Shown piece after piece: positions 1 to 9,976 of a stretch of DNA of 64,000 nt. Location: contig NZ_FNBZ01000008.1 of the NCBI RefSeq assembly GCF_900102525.1, positions 186,001 through 250,000 of the forward strand. Reading direction: 5' to 3'. Source of the DNA: Allobosea robiniae (GTDB lineage Bacteria > Pseudomonadota > Alphaproteobacteria > Rhizobiales > Beijerinckiaceae). The notes beneath the pieces are model-generated. The model worked only from the letters and a program-made list of their open reading frames with translations, was not told where the DNA came from and did no database searches. The position numbers were made by a program, and so were the translations under genes. Within the stretch, counting starts at the first letter, position 1; each line of letters begins with the position of its first letter.

Positions 1-16
1 GGCCGCTTGCGCGGCC
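1..16. other. GC-rich hairpin at window edge
   Basis: GGCCGC, a TTGC loop and GCGGCC form a perfect 6-bp stem, followed on the plus strand by a pyrimidine-rich stretch. It lies just beyond the stop of the ABC exporter gene and could be a terminator for a plus-strand gene left of the window or for the exporter itself. The left edge hides the rest, so direction cannot be decided. Confidence 0.35.
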
Positions 17-45
17 CTTTCCTTGTTCGCTGAAGCCGGCGGCGG

Positions 46-1839
46 TTATGCCGCCAGTCCCTTGGCCAGCTCGCTGACCTGCTTCTCGAACAGCGCGCGA
101 TAGGCGCCGTCCTTGCGGGTCAGCAGAGCCTCGTGCGGGCCTTCCTCGATCACCTGGCCGCGATCGAACACCAGGATGCGGTCCATGGCTCGCACCGTCG
201 AGAGACGATGCGCGATCACGATCGTGGTGCGGCCTTCCATCAGGCGTTCGATCGCCTGCTGGATCAGCGCCTCCGATTCCGAATCGAGGCTCGAGGTCGC
301 CTCGTCCAGGATCAGGATCGGTGCATCGGCCAGGAAGGCGCGGGCCAGCGCGACACGCTGGCGCTCGCCGCCCGAGAGCTTGATGCCGCGCTCGCCGACG
401 AGCGTGGCGTAGCCCTTGGGCAGGCGCATGATGAACTCATGCGCGTTGGCGAGCTTCGCCGCCTGCTCGACCTGCGCCTGGCTCGCGCCCGGCCGGCCAT
501 AGGCGATGTTCTCCGCCAGCGAGCGGTGGAACAGCACCGGCTCCTGCTGCACGATCGCGATCTGCTGGCGCAAGGACGCCTGCGTGACATCGGCGATATC
601 CTGCCCGTCGATCGCGATGCGGCCCGAGGTGACGTCGTAGAGCCGCTGCACCAGCTTGACGAAGGTCGTCTTGCCGGAGCCCGAGCGGCCGACAAGGCCG
701 ACCTTCTCGCCGCCACGGATGGTCAGCGAGAAATCGCGGTAGAGCGGGTCGGCGTGACCACCATAGTGGAAGGTCACGTCCTCGAAGGCGATCTCGCCCG
801 CGGTCACGCCCATTGCCACCGCGCCCTTCCGGTCCGGCACGCCATAGGGAAGATCGTGCATCCAGACGAGCTCCTCCATGTCGTTGACCGAGCGCTGCAG
901 GTTGTGGACGTGCTGGCCGACATCACGCAGATAGCCATGCACCACCGCATAGGCCGTCAGCACGAAGGCGACGTCGCCGGGCGAAGCCTGCCCGTTCGCC
1001 CAGAGCCAGATCACCAGACCGATCACCGCCGCGCGCAGGAAAAGCAGCACGATGTTCTGGCCGGTACCCGACCAAGTGCCGCGAATCCAGGCGCGGCTCG
1101 TCCTGAGACTCCACTTCGACACGACGGTCGCGAGCCGCAGGTCCTCGCGCGCCTCGCCGCCATAGGCCTTCACCACCGGGTTGCAGGTGATGGCATCGGC
1201 CAGGGCGCCGCCGAGCCGCGTATCCCAGGCGTTGCCCAGCCGCGCCGCCGGGGCGACGAAGCGCAGCGACAGCGCCAGCGTCAGCCCGATATAGGCGAGA
1301 GCGCCGAGCGCCACGACGAGCCCCATCGCCGGCCAGTGCCAGGCCAGCACCGCCGTCATGCCGAGCAGGATGACCAGCGACGGCAGGAGCGCGATCAGGA
1401 CCGTGTCGGTCAGCAGGTCGAGTGCCCACATGCCGCGCGTGATCTTGCGCACCGTCGAGCCCGCGAAATTGTTCGCGTGCCAGTCGGTCGAGAAGCGCTG
1501 CAGGCGTGCGAAGGCCTCCTGCGAGACGTCGCTCATCGTGCGCAGCGTCATCACGGTCAGCCCGACGAAGGCGAAATGCCGCCCGAGCACCATGATGGCG
1601 GCGAGCACCATCATCGCGCCGAGCGCCCACAGCGCCGCCTCCGTGCCGCCCGCGCCGCTCGACACCGCATCGACGAGGCGCCCGGCATAGACCGGCGTGA
1701 ACAGCTCTGCGAGCGTGGCGGCGACGGTGACGCCGGCCACCCAGGCGACCTGCCCGGGCTGGCGGGCCCAGTGGCTGAAAGTGAAGCCGAGAACGGCCCG
1801 GAACGGCTCGCGCCGCCCGGTTTGAGTATCGTGAGACAT
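46..1839 (-). CDS. ABC exporter, fused permease-ATPase
   Basis: A 597-residue half-transporter combining an N-terminal membrane domain of about six helices (residues roughly 30-330) with a C-terminal nucleotide-binding domain. Visible ATPase motifs are Walker A GRSGSGKT near residue 384, the signature LSGGE near 488, Walker B ILILDEATSSLD ending near 519, and the switch histidine in IVIAHRLSTV. This architecture is typical of MsbA/multidrug/lipid exporters that work as dimers in the inner membrane; the substrate cannot be read from sequence. The frame is open upstream to 1923, but the ATG at 1839 (MSHDTQ) is preferred because the extra residues look non-coding. No strong ribosome-binding site precedes either start. 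It appears monocistronic. Confidence 0.88.
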   Translation of the reverse strand: MSHDTQTGRREPFRAVLGFTFSHWARQPGQVAWVAGVTVAATLAELFTPVYAGRLVDAVSSGAGGTEAALWALGAMMVLAAIMVLGRHFAFVGLTVMTLRTMSDVSQEAFARLQRFSTDWHANNFAGSTVRKITRGMWALDLLTDTVLIALLPSLVILLGMTAVLAWHWPAMGLVVALGALAYIGLTLALSLRFVAPAARLGNAWDTRLGGALADAITCNPVVKAYGGEAREDLRLATVVSKWSLRTSRAWIRGTWSGTGQNIVLLFLRAAVIGLVIWLWANGQASPGDVAFVLTAYAVVHGYLRDVGQHVHNLQRSVNDMEELVWMHDLPYGVPDRKGAVAMGVTAGEIAFEDVTFHYGGHADPLYRDFSLTIRGGEKVGLVGRSGSGKTTFVKLVQRLYDVTSGRIAIDGQDIADVTQASLRQQIAIVQQEPVLFHRSLAENIAYGRPGASQAQVEQAAKLANAHEFIMRLPKGYATLVGERGIKLSGGERQRVALARAFLADAPILILDEATSSLDSESEALIQQAIERLMEGRTTIVIAHRLSTVRAMDRILVFDRGQVIEEGPHEALLTRKDGAYRALFEKQVSELAKGLAA

Positions 1840-2163
1840 AGCGTCATTCGGCGCCAGGACGGCTGCCGACTCCGAAATCAGGCGAAGACGACGACGCGCG
1901 CCGGCTTCGGCAATGAAAGACAAAAATTGGAAAAAGGCTCAGGAGGCAGCCCGGAGGCGGGCCTCGTGCGAGACCGACCTAGTGCCGGGTTGGTCGCATG
2001 GGAGTGGCTGCGGTGTTGATGAATTTCATTCAGCCCTCCCTTTCTTGAGTTGGAGCCAAGGCGAAGGAAGATGCCTGATGTTTAAGCAGCGCGCAAGCCC
2101 GCCCCTCATGCAATGATTGCACGGGGCGTCTTCGCCCAATTCAAGGCGAAGTTGCGCGTCGCC
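1840..2163. other. Intergenic region upstream of ABC exporter
   Basis: 324 bases without a convincing gene. It must hold the exporter promoter. A 13-bp palindrome, TGCAATGATTGCA, lies at 2109-2121, and a 7-bp inverted repeat CTTCGCC/GGCGAAG at 2130-2151 sits just after the stop of the small membrane protein gene but lacks a T-run. No confident promoter was identified. Confidence 0.4.
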
Positions 2164-2337
2164 TTACCAGAACAATGCCACCAAGCGAACCGCGATCACC
2201 AGCAGGAAGGCCGCGATGATCGTGCCGAGCACCTGCTGGCGCTTGGCATGGTTGGGCCAGCGCCGCGCGAGCAGCCTGCCCAGCGGCTTGCGGAAGACGA
2301 AAGCCGCGACCAGCAGAACGATGACGTAATGGGACAA
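2164..2337 (-). CDS. Small two-helix membrane protein, TTG start
   Basis: A 57-residue frame that begins with TTG. An in-frame TAA lies only three codons upstream, so this is the only reasonable start. The product has two hydrophobic segments (about residues 4-14 and 36-56) around a strongly basic loop containing RKPLGRLLARRW, a plausible two-helix inner-membrane hairpin. It starts 9 bases after the rhodanese stop, so the two probably share a transcript. No family is recognised. The amphipathic, charge-ordered composition argues for a real gene, but the rare start and weak Shine-Dalgarno keep confidence moderate. Confidence 0.5.
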   Translation of the reverse strand: MSHYVIVLLVAAFVFRKPLGRLLARRWPNHAKRQQVLGTIIAAFLLVIAVRLVALFW

Positions 2338-2346
2338 GGTCGGGTC

Positions 2347-2760
2347 TTAAGCCTTCTTGTCGGCGGGGCCGCTATCGACCGGCGCGCCGGCCTTCTTCCA
2401 GGCGCCAAAGCCACCGGCCACATGCGCGACCGGCTTCAACCCCATCTCCTGCGCTACCTGCGCAGCGAGAGCCGAGCGCCAGCCGCCGCCGCAGAAGAAG
2501 ACGAAGCGCTTGTCCTGTTGGAAGACCGGCTTGGCATAGGGGCTTTCCGGATCGATCCAGAATTCCAGCATGCCGCGCGGACAGTGGAAGGCCCCAGGCA
2601 TCCGCCCTTCCCGCTCCAGTTCGCGCGGATCGCGCAGATCGACGAAGACCACATCGTCGCTGCCGTGCAGCGCCTGCGCCTGCTCGACCGACAACGTCTC
2701 GATCCGGCTCTCGGCCTCCGCGACCAGCGCCTTGTAGCCCTTGGTGATGGTCTGCGGCAC
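2347..2760 (-). CDS. Rhodanese-like sulfurtransferase
   Basis: A 137-residue single rhodanese domain. The active-site loop CGGGWR starts at Cys90, the position that would carry the persulfide, and the CH2A-type DLRDPRE motif occurs near residues 41-47. The family moves sulfane sulfur between thiols; the acceptor is not predictable here. It has no signal peptide, so it is probably cytoplasmic. The small membrane protein gene follows 9 bases downstream. The gene is divergent from the DUF599 gene with a 132-base shared upstream region. Confidence 0.88.
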   Translation of the reverse strand: MPQTITKGYKALVAEAESRIETLSVEQAQALHGSDDVVFVDLRDPRELEREGRMPGAFHCPRGMLEFWIDPESPYAKPVFQQDKRFVFFCGGGWRSALAAQVAQEMGLKPVAHVAGGFGAWKKAGAPVDSGPADKKA

Positions 2761-2892
2761 GCTTGGGCCTCCCCGATTCCGGCCGCACCGTGGCGCCTTG
2801 CCGATGCAGCGTCAATGCTGCCGCCTTGCAGCCACGCGGTACAGCGCACAAGCTGCTTGCCTGAGCCCCGGGCGAAATGGCAGAGCGGCGAC

Positions 2893-3585
2893 ATGTTCGG
2901 CTTCAGCAATCTCGATCTGATCGCCCTGGCGTTCTTCATCCTGTCCTGGCTCGGCTACCACTACGTGGTCGAGATGGGTCCCTATGCCGCCCGGACACTG
3001 AACATGCGGATGAACCTGCGCCGCGCCCGCTGGATCCGTGAGTCGGCGGCCCGCGAGGTCAGGATCGTCGATACCCAGGTCATGGGCGGACTGCAGAACG
3101 GCACCGCCTTCTTCGCCTCGACCTCGCTGCTCGCGATCGGCGGCACGCTCGCCCTTTTGAACGCAACGGACCGCGCCGTCGCCATCTTCAGCGACCTGCC
3201 CTTCGTGCCGGCGACCCTTCGCTCCGTCTGGGAACTGAAGATCATCGGGCTCGTCGGCATCTTCGGCTACGCCTTCTTCAAGTTCGCCTGGAGCTACCGG
3301 CTGTTCAACTACTGCGTCATCCTGGTCGGCGCCTTGCCCCCGTTCGACAGCAAGGACGAGGCGACGATGGCCCATGCGATCCATGAGACCACCGAGATGA
3401 ACATCGCCGCCGGCCGGCATTTCAACCGCGGCCAGCGCGCCTTCTTCTTCGCCCTCGCCTATCTCGGCTGGTTCCTTGGCCCGGTCAGCTTCATCGGCTT
3501 CACCGGCGCCGTGCTGGTTGCGATGTACCGGCGCCAGTTCGCCTCCGACGCGACGCGCGTCTTCAACTATCCGGGCCAATCATGA
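2893..3585 (+). CDS. DUF599 family membrane protein
   Basis: A 230-residue integral membrane protein with an N-terminal helix (LIALAFFILSWLGYHY), a central pair of hydrophobic segments around residues 65-135, and a C-terminal helix pair. The overall pattern matches the DUF599 family, whose function is unknown. The ATG at 2893 was chosen because the longer frame has no hydrophobic or conserved content before it. Its stop overlaps the next start (ATGA at 3582-3585), showing translational coupling to the DUF3253 gene. Confidence 0.8.
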   Translation: MFGFSNLDLIALAFFILSWLGYHYVVEMGPYAARTLNMRMNLRRARWIRESAAREVRIVDTQVMGGLQNGTAFFASTSLLAIGGTLALLNATDRAVAIFSDLPFVPATLRSVWELKIIGLVGIFGYAFFKFAWSYRLFNYCVILVGALPPFDSKDEATMAHAIHETTEMNIAAGRHFNRGQRAFFFALAYLGWFLGPVSFIGFTGAVLVAMYRRQFASDATRVFNYPGQS

Positions 3586-3848
3586 GCATCGAACCCGAGG
3601 CGATCGAGAGCGTGATCCTCGACCTGCTGTCGCAGCGGGAAGCAGGGCTGACGATCTCGCCGATGGATGTCGCGCGCCGCCTCGGCGGCGATCACCCGGA
3701 TGGCTGGGGGCCGTTGATGCAGCCGGTGCGCCGAGTCGCCGTGAGGCTGATGAAGGAAGGCCGGCTCGTGATCACCCGGAAGGGCCGCCCGGTCGATCCC
3801 GACGACTTTCGCGGCGTCTACAGGCTGGTCCTGCCGGCGACGCCGTGA
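3582..3848 (+). CDS. DUF3253 family protein
   Basis: An 88-residue soluble protein resembling the DUF3253 family, with a predicted winged-helix-like order. An N-terminal helix (IESVILDLLSQRE) is followed by an SPMDVARRL segment, a WGPLMQPVRRVAVRL helix and a short basic hairpin ending DFRGVYRL. The pattern resembles small DNA-binding folds, but no function is established. It overlaps the DUF599 gene by four bases and ends one base before the convergent YdcF-like gene. Confidence 0.78.
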   Translation: MSIEPEAIESVILDLLSQREAGLTISPMDVARRLGGDHPDGWGPLMQPVRRVAVRLMKEGRLVITRKGRPVDPDDFRGVYRLVLPATP

Positions 3849-4637
3849 TTACGGCCCCGGAAAGAGCTCGTCCGTATAGCCTGCGAGCCGATAGGCCAGG
3901 AGCCCGACCCATTCCTTGAAGCCGTTATCGGCGATCTCGAGCGCGCGCGGGGCACGGCTGTAGGGACGGATGAAATCATCAGGCTCGCCGCTCGACCAGA
4001 AATCGACCGGAAAGGCCTCGACCGCGAAGCCTGCCTTGCGGAAGACGCCGATCGAGCGCGGCATATGCCAGGCAGAAGTTACCAGCAGCCAGCGCTCGCC
4101 GGGCTTCGGATCGACGAGTCTGCGGGTGAAGGCGGCGTTCTCGCGCGTGTTGCGCGACTTGTCCTCCAGGATGAGCCGGGCGGGATCGAGCCCCAGCCCT
4201 TCGAACAGCAGCTTCGCGCCGTCGGCCTCGGTCACCGTCGCTTCCGAGATCAGGTTGGCGGCCCCACCGGTAAAGACAATCTTCGCCTGCGGATGCAAAC
4301 GTGCCAGTTCGACCGCCTTGGTCATACGTACAGCGGACGAATTCATAACGACGTCGCCCCGCGCGACGCCGATCGCGCCGCCGAGCACGACGATGCCGGT
4401 CACCGGCCCCTTGCGGGCGTCCTGCTGCGGAAACCGGTCCTCCAGCGGCCGGAGCACGATGCGCGGCAGCGGGCTGAACGCCATCAGGCCGAGCGCAATC
4501 AGCGAGATCAGCCCGATCCAGCGCGCGGGCCGCGCGAAACGCGTGAAGGCCAGCAGCCCCGAAAGCCCGGCGAGCAGGATGGCGAGATTGACCGGCGACA
4601 GGACGAACCAGACGACCTTGGACAGAACGAAGAACAT
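3849..4637 (-). CDS. YdcF family protein (DUF218 domain)
   Basis: A 262-residue protein with two N-terminal membrane helices (about residues 5-25 and 32-55) and a DUF218/YdcF domain. Typical elements are GIVVLGGAIG, the KIVFTGGAAN strand, the NTRENAAF motif and LLVTSAWHMPRS. Members of this family include ElyC-type proteins that affect envelope polysaccharide carriers, but the precise role varies. The ATG at 4637 (MFFVLSK) is preferred to the longer frame because it opens directly on the first helix. The stop abuts the DUF3253 stop, so the genes converge without spacer. Confidence 0.82.
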   Translation of the reverse strand: MFFVLSKVVWFVLSPVNLAILLAGLSGLLAFTRFARPARWIGLISLIALGLMAFSPLPRIVLRPLEDRFPQQDARKGPVTGIVVLGGAIGVARGDVVMNSSAVRMTKAVELARLHPQAKIVFTGGAANLISEATVTEADGAKLLFEGLGLDPARLILEDKSRNTRENAAFTRRLVDPKPGERWLLVTSAWHMPRSIGVFRKAGFAVEAFPVDFWSSGEPDDFIRPYSRAPRALEIADNGFKEWVGLLAYRLAGYTDELFPGP

Positions 4638-4756
4638 CGGGGCTCGCAAGGATGAGGCGGGGGCGGCGACGGCGCTCGCTTTAGCCGCGATCGCTATTCG
4701 AGGATATCGGCATGATGGTCCCGCCGCAGTCGCTCCGGCGCAAGCGGCAGGCAGCT

Positions 4757-5260
4757 TCAGCGAATGATCCGAGGCGGCGCTTGCGGGCGTCGGCCGCCGG
4801 CCCGCGGCAGGGCTTTCGCGAGTTCGATCGCCCGGCCGGCGACCTCCCGCAATTCGCAGCCTGCCTGCCTTCCGGCTTGCAGCGCCTCCCGCTGGGTCGC
4901 GCCGTAGAAGGCACATTTCTGCGTGACATAGCTTTCCCAGGCGAGTTGCAGCGCCGCGAGCCGGCTGCGCTGGCCGGCATCGAGCCCTCGCCCCGTCACC
5001 TGCAGGGCAAGCGTCAGGCGCTCCCGCCAGGCCGCCTCCTCGCGCCGGGCGCAGGCGGCTTCAGCCCCGCGCGGATCGTTGCTGGCAGCGCGCACGCAAG
5101 CCACCGCCACCGAGCCGACGCACATCGAAGGCGAGGCGTTGCTGTCACGCAGGCAGCCGGAGAGCGCCGCGAGATCTGTCCGCAGCGTCGGCGAGGTCTG
5201 TGCGATTGCCGGCGCGGCAGCGAAGCTGCACAGGAGCAGGACCATCCGAAAAACGTTCAT
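4757..5260 (-). CDS. Secreted LprI-like protein (DUF1311)
   Basis: A 167-residue protein with a clear signal peptide (MNVFRMVLLLCSFAAAPAIA, cleavage near residue 20). The mature part has paired cysteines (SGCLR, MCVG, VACVR, AACARRE, KCAF, GCELRE), consistent with disulfide bonds in the periplasm. The tail resembles the DUF1311/LprI lysozyme-inhibitor family, in which an L-A-W..Y...KC motif is common. Lysozyme inhibition is a family-level hint only. It is 50 bases upstream of the GST gene's stop region and may be a separate unit. Confidence 0.7.
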   Translation of the reverse strand: MNVFRMVLLLCSFAAAPAIAQTSPTLRTDLAALSGCLRDSNASPSMCVGSVAVACVRAASNDPRGAEAACARREEAAWRERLTLALQVTGRGLDAGQRSRLAALQLAWESYVTQKCAFYGATQREALQAGRQAGCELREVAGRAIELAKALPRAGGRRPQAPPRIIR

Positions 5261-5310
5261 GCCGCCATCATGCCAGCCGCGGCGTCGGGATCAAGCCCGT
5301 CGCGCTGCCT

Positions 5311-5931
5311 TCACGTAATCGGCAACGGCAGCGCGGCCTGCGCTGCCGGCCTTGCGAAGAGCGCCTCGTACCAGCGCTGCACCGCCGGCCTTGCGATCCG
5401 CTCGACCGGCATGTTGAGCCAGCGATGGACACCGCAGCCGACAGCGATATCGGCCATGCCGAAGCGTTCGCCTGCGAGGAAGGGACGATCCGCCAGTTGC
5501 GCCTCGAGGATCGCCATCAGCGCCTCGGCCCGCGCGACACCATCGGCGATCGCCTTCGGATCGGTGAAGGCCGGCACCTTGCGCACCACGCCCCAGAGCA
5601 CCGGCGCCAGCGCCGGCTGGAGCTCGGACTGCATCCAGTCCACCCAGCGATCGGCCAGCGCCCGCCGCGCCGGATCCTCGTCCCAGAGTACGCCCGCGGC
5701 ATAACGGGCGGAAAGATAGCGCAGGATGCTGCTCGACTCCCAGAGGACGAGTTCGCCGTCGCGCAGTACCGGGATCTGCCGGTTCGGGTTCATCGCCGCG
5801 AATTCGGGGGTATCGAGCCCACCGAACGGCCCGCCGACATCGATACGCTCGAAGGCCTGTCCGGCCTCCCCGGCTGCCCAGACCACCTTCTGGACGTTGA
5901 TCGAGCTCAACCGTCCCCAGATCGTCAGCAT
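5311..5931 (-). CDS. Glutathione S-transferase family protein
   Basis: A 206-residue cytoplasmic protein with the two-domain GST fold. The N-terminal thioredoxin-like domain contains NRQIPVLRDGELVLWESSSI, with the cis-proline and the ESSSI segment that binds the glutathione gamma-glutamyl group. The C-terminal helical domain follows from about residue 88. The family conjugates or reduces electrophiles with glutathione; the substrate is unknown. Ser/Asn near residues 11-13 is the likely catalytic region (SSINVQKV). A palindromic repeat lies in the spacer behind the next gene upstream. Confidence 0.85.
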   Translation of the reverse strand: MLTIWGRLSSINVQKVVWAAGEAGQAFERIDVGGPFGGLDTPEFAAMNPNRQIPVLRDGELVLWESSSILRYLSARYAAGVLWDEDPARRALADRWVDWMQSELQPALAPVLWGVVRKVPAFTDPKAIADGVARAEALMAILEAQLADRPFLAGERFGMADIAVGCGVHRWLNMPVERIARPAVQRWYEALFARPAAQAALPLPIT

Positions 5932-5989
5932 CTCAAATTCCTCAATCGCGTCCGTTCCCGGACGGAAGGCGACAATACAGTTCCGACAG

Positions 5990-6103
5990 CCCTCATCCTG
6001 AGGAGCCGCGGCACGCGGCGTCTCGAAGGATGTTCCAGAGAGCGCAGGAGCCTACTGGATCATCCTTCGAGACGCAGCCTTCGGCTGCTCCTCAGGATGA
6101 GGG
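5990..6103. repeat. Large palindromic intergenic repeat (family C)
   Basis: Two roughly 43-bp arms at 5990-6032 and 6061-6103 are near reverse complements. Both contain CCTCATCCTGAGGAG and GTCTCGAAGGATG (or complements), and a 28-base loop separates them. Each arm also holds the small self-palindrome CCTGAGG. It sits between the pccA stop and the GST start. The form is that of a REP/RIME-like dispersed element as seen in many Hyphomicrobiales genomes; copy number here cannot be counted. Confidence 0.75.
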
Positions 6104-6125
6104 CTCGCGGGTTCTCAAACGATGC

Positions 6126-8126
<2,001 letters not shown>

Positions 8127-8291
8127 GCGCGGACCACCCCAGCTTCAGACCAGACTGCAATAGCCGGGGTGTATGGGACGCCGCAACTGCCGTCCACCGA
8201 TGCGAAAGTCGGCAGCCCGCCAGATCGTTGTGCACGGATGCGCAGACCCGGCATCCTGCCCTTGTGAAGGAAGCGTCGAGCCGACGCCGTC

Positions 8292-8314
8292 ATGCCCGGG
8301 CCTGCCCCGGGCAT
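8292..8314. repeat. Short palindrome ATGCCCGGG/CCCGGGCAT
   Basis: A perfect 9-bp inverted repeat with a five-base loop, located between pccA and the 8383-8832 gene. It resembles the widespread CGTCATGCCCGGGC-type dispersed palindromes of Hyphomicrobiales. It has no T-run on either side, so it is not a classical terminator. Confidence 0.55.
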
Positions 8315-8382
8315 CTCTCGCAAGAAGCGCTTACCTTCTCCCGTCCAGGACTCTCGAGCCAAGCCGGAGAATGGCGCCGGGT

Positions 8383-8832
8383 TCAGCTTGCGAGCAGGAC
8401 GCGCGGCGCGGCACCGATGCCGAAGCGAACCACATCCTTCGCCGCCCCCTTGGCGAAGGCGAAGGCGAGCAGCGTCTCATCGCAATGCTCGGCTTCGCGG
8501 ACGATCTCGTTGGCGATGCGCTGGGCGGTGGCGGTCGGCCCCTCGCCGGCGGAGAGCGTCGTCACCAGCCAATGCGCCTTGTCGCGGTCGATCACGCCGG
8601 TGGGACGGTTTTCCCAGACGGCGAAGTCGACAACCAGCGCCACGAGGTAATCTGCATAGGCCTTGCAGCTTTGCGGCACGGCCCGGTCGAGCGCGACCAG
8701 GACATCGACGATATCCCGCGTGACGACGACGTCGTTCAAGATGTTACGTTGAAGCATCTTGACGTCTTCTTCGTCGATCGCGCGACGATCCATCACGCGA
8801 TCGACGAATTCACGAAGCTCATGACCCATCAT
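8383..8832 (-). CDS. Conserved-looking protein of unknown function
   Basis: A 149-residue, mostly helical, soluble protein with no signal peptide or membrane segment. I recognise no family with confidence. It is rich in acidic and helical stretches (VDRVMDRRAIDEEDVKML, VVTRDIVDVLVALDRAV) and has two cysteines. The first two codons are both Met, and the second ATG at 8829 is an equally good start. A GTTCC-N7-GGAAC inverted repeat lies 38-54 bases upstream. Coding is supported by the codon pattern and the long frame in an otherwise gene-poor stretch. Confidence 0.7.
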   Translation of the reverse strand: MMGHELREFVDRVMDRRAIDEEDVKMLQRNILNDVVVTRDIVDVLVALDRAVPQSCKAYADYLVALVVDFAVWENRPTGVIDRDKAHWLVTTLSAGEGPTATAQRIANEIVREAEHCDETLLAFAFAKGAAKDVVRFGIGAAPRVLLAS

Positions 8833-8869
8833 GTTCGAACCCCTGTCCGGCGTTGTTTTGTGCCGGTAC

Positions 8870-8886
8870 GTTCCTGTTGTGGGAAC
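8870..8886. promoter_or_regulatory. Candidate operator GTTCC-N7-GGAAC
   Basis: A perfect 5-bp inverted repeat with a 7-base centre, 38-54 bases upstream of the start at 8832. Position and symmetry suit a dimeric regulator. No known regulon consensus is matched with confidence. Confidence 0.35.
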
Positions 8887-9166
8887 ACCATGAACCCGGT
8901 CCCCGCATCAGGTGGTTAACGCGCAAATCTGAACGGATATTCAGGTTAAACGGAACTGAGTCGACTTGGTTGCGAGGGTGTTACTGCGGGCGGTGCAGGC
9001 GCGACAAAGAGCGGCCCTCAACCCGTGTCGGGGGCAAGGGCGCTGGATGATATCGCCGCTGCGAAATCAGGCAGGCGAACACGGACAAGGCCCAAGTGGG
9101 TGAAGACATTCTGTGGCGCAGACGCGGCCTGGAGATCAATCGCCTCCGCCGGAACCACCCTTGTCA

Positions 9167-9198
9167 TTCCGGGGCTTCGCGCAGCGAAGAGCCCGGAA
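9167..9198. repeat. Palindromic repeat, TTCCGGG family (family A)
   Basis: TTCCGGGGCTTCGC and GCGAAGAGCCCGGAA form a 14-15-bp stem with one bulge and a three-base loop. It is preceded by GTCA, giving the GTCATTCCGGG head common in dispersed Hyphomicrobiales elements. It lies 27 bases beyond the HAD gene stop and might help end its transcript, although no T-run follows. A related copy is at 19035-19077. Confidence 0.65.
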
Positions 9199-9224
9199 AC
9201 CGCGGCGATCCGCTGTGGATGGCC

Positions 9225-9902
9225 CTACGCCGCCACAGCCTTCGGCAATCCGAGCGCCGTCGGCAGCTCCGGGAACGCGCGCAGCACATGCCGGGCACCG
9301 AGCGCGACGAGGCTCTCGACCGGCTGGAACCCCCAGGAGACGGCGACAGGCACCACCCCGGCGGCAACCGCCATCTCGATGTCGAACGAGCTGTCGCCGA
9401 CCATCGCGGTGCGCTCCGGCGCCGCACCGGTCTCCGCCATCGCCCGCTGGATCATCCCGGGATGCGGCTTCGAGGGAGCATCGTCAGCCGACTGCACCGT
9501 ATCGAACAGGCCCTGCCAGCCATGCCGGGCGACGATGAACTCCGCCCCCTTGCGCGACTTTCCGGTGGCGATGCCGAGCTTCAGCCCGCCATGGCGCCTC
9601 AGCTCGGCCAGCGTCTCGGCGACGCCCGCGAAGAGCGGCTCGTCCAGCGACGGATCGGTCTCGGCCTGCACACGCATCGCGCTGAAGACCTGGCGATAGG
9701 TCTCGGTCAGCACATCGTCGGGCTCGGCCAGCCCGGCAAGCCGCGCCATCGCGATGTCGAGCGTCAGCCCGACGATGCCGAGACCAGCTTCGCGCCCGGG
9801 ATGAATCCGCTCGCAGCGCCTGAAAGTCTCGTATTGCGCGCCGAGGATGATCGCCTCGGAATTGATCAGCGTGCCGTCGAGATCGAAGATGATGAGATCC
9901 AT
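9225..9902 (-). CDS. HAD family hydrolase, phosphoglycolate phosphatase-like
   Basis: A 225-residue haloacid dehalogenase phosphatase. Motif I is FDLDGTLINSE with nucleophile Asp7 and acid/base Asp9. Motif II is the TGKS serine/threonine near residue 113, and motif IV is MVGDSSFDIEMA. A helical cap between motifs I and II places it in the Gph/PGP-like subfamily I. Family substrates include 2-phosphoglycolate, pyrophosphate and nucleotides; the specific substrate is not visible. It is separated from the PsiF-like gene by 74 bases and may be transcribed with it. Confidence 0.86.
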   Translation of the reverse strand: MDLIIFDLDGTLINSEAIILGAQYETFRRCERIHPGREAGLGIVGLTLDIAMARLAGLAEPDDVLTETYRQVFSAMRVQAETDPSLDEPLFAGVAETLAELRRHGGLKLGIATGKSRKGAEFIVARHGWQGLFDTVQSADDAPSKPHPGMIQRAMAETGAAPERTAMVGDSSFDIEMAVAAGVVPVAVSWGFQPVESLVALGARHVLRAFPELPTALGLPKAVAA

Positions 9903-9976
9903 GCCGGGGCTTTATCCCGAATTGCCGAGGCAATCCACTGCAAGCCCGTCATGGCATCATTCCGCGCGTGAGCGGC

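Larger units (their letters stand above)
8833..9224. other. Gene-poor intergenic region
   Basis: 392 bases between the unknown protein gene and the HAD gene. It carries the inverted repeat GTTCC-N7-GGAAC at 8870-8886, and a family-A palindrome at 9167-9198. Short open frames here lack a ribosome-binding site or plausible composition. Confidence 0.45.

Noticed and set aside
8916..8949. CtrA-like TTAA pairs
   Set aside because: The two TTAA tetramers are 26 bases apart, not the 7 required by TTAA-N7-TTAA.
9096..9971. Plus-strand frame opposite the HAD gene
   Set aside because: It is antisense to a clearly recognisable HAD phosphatase and has no domain of its own.
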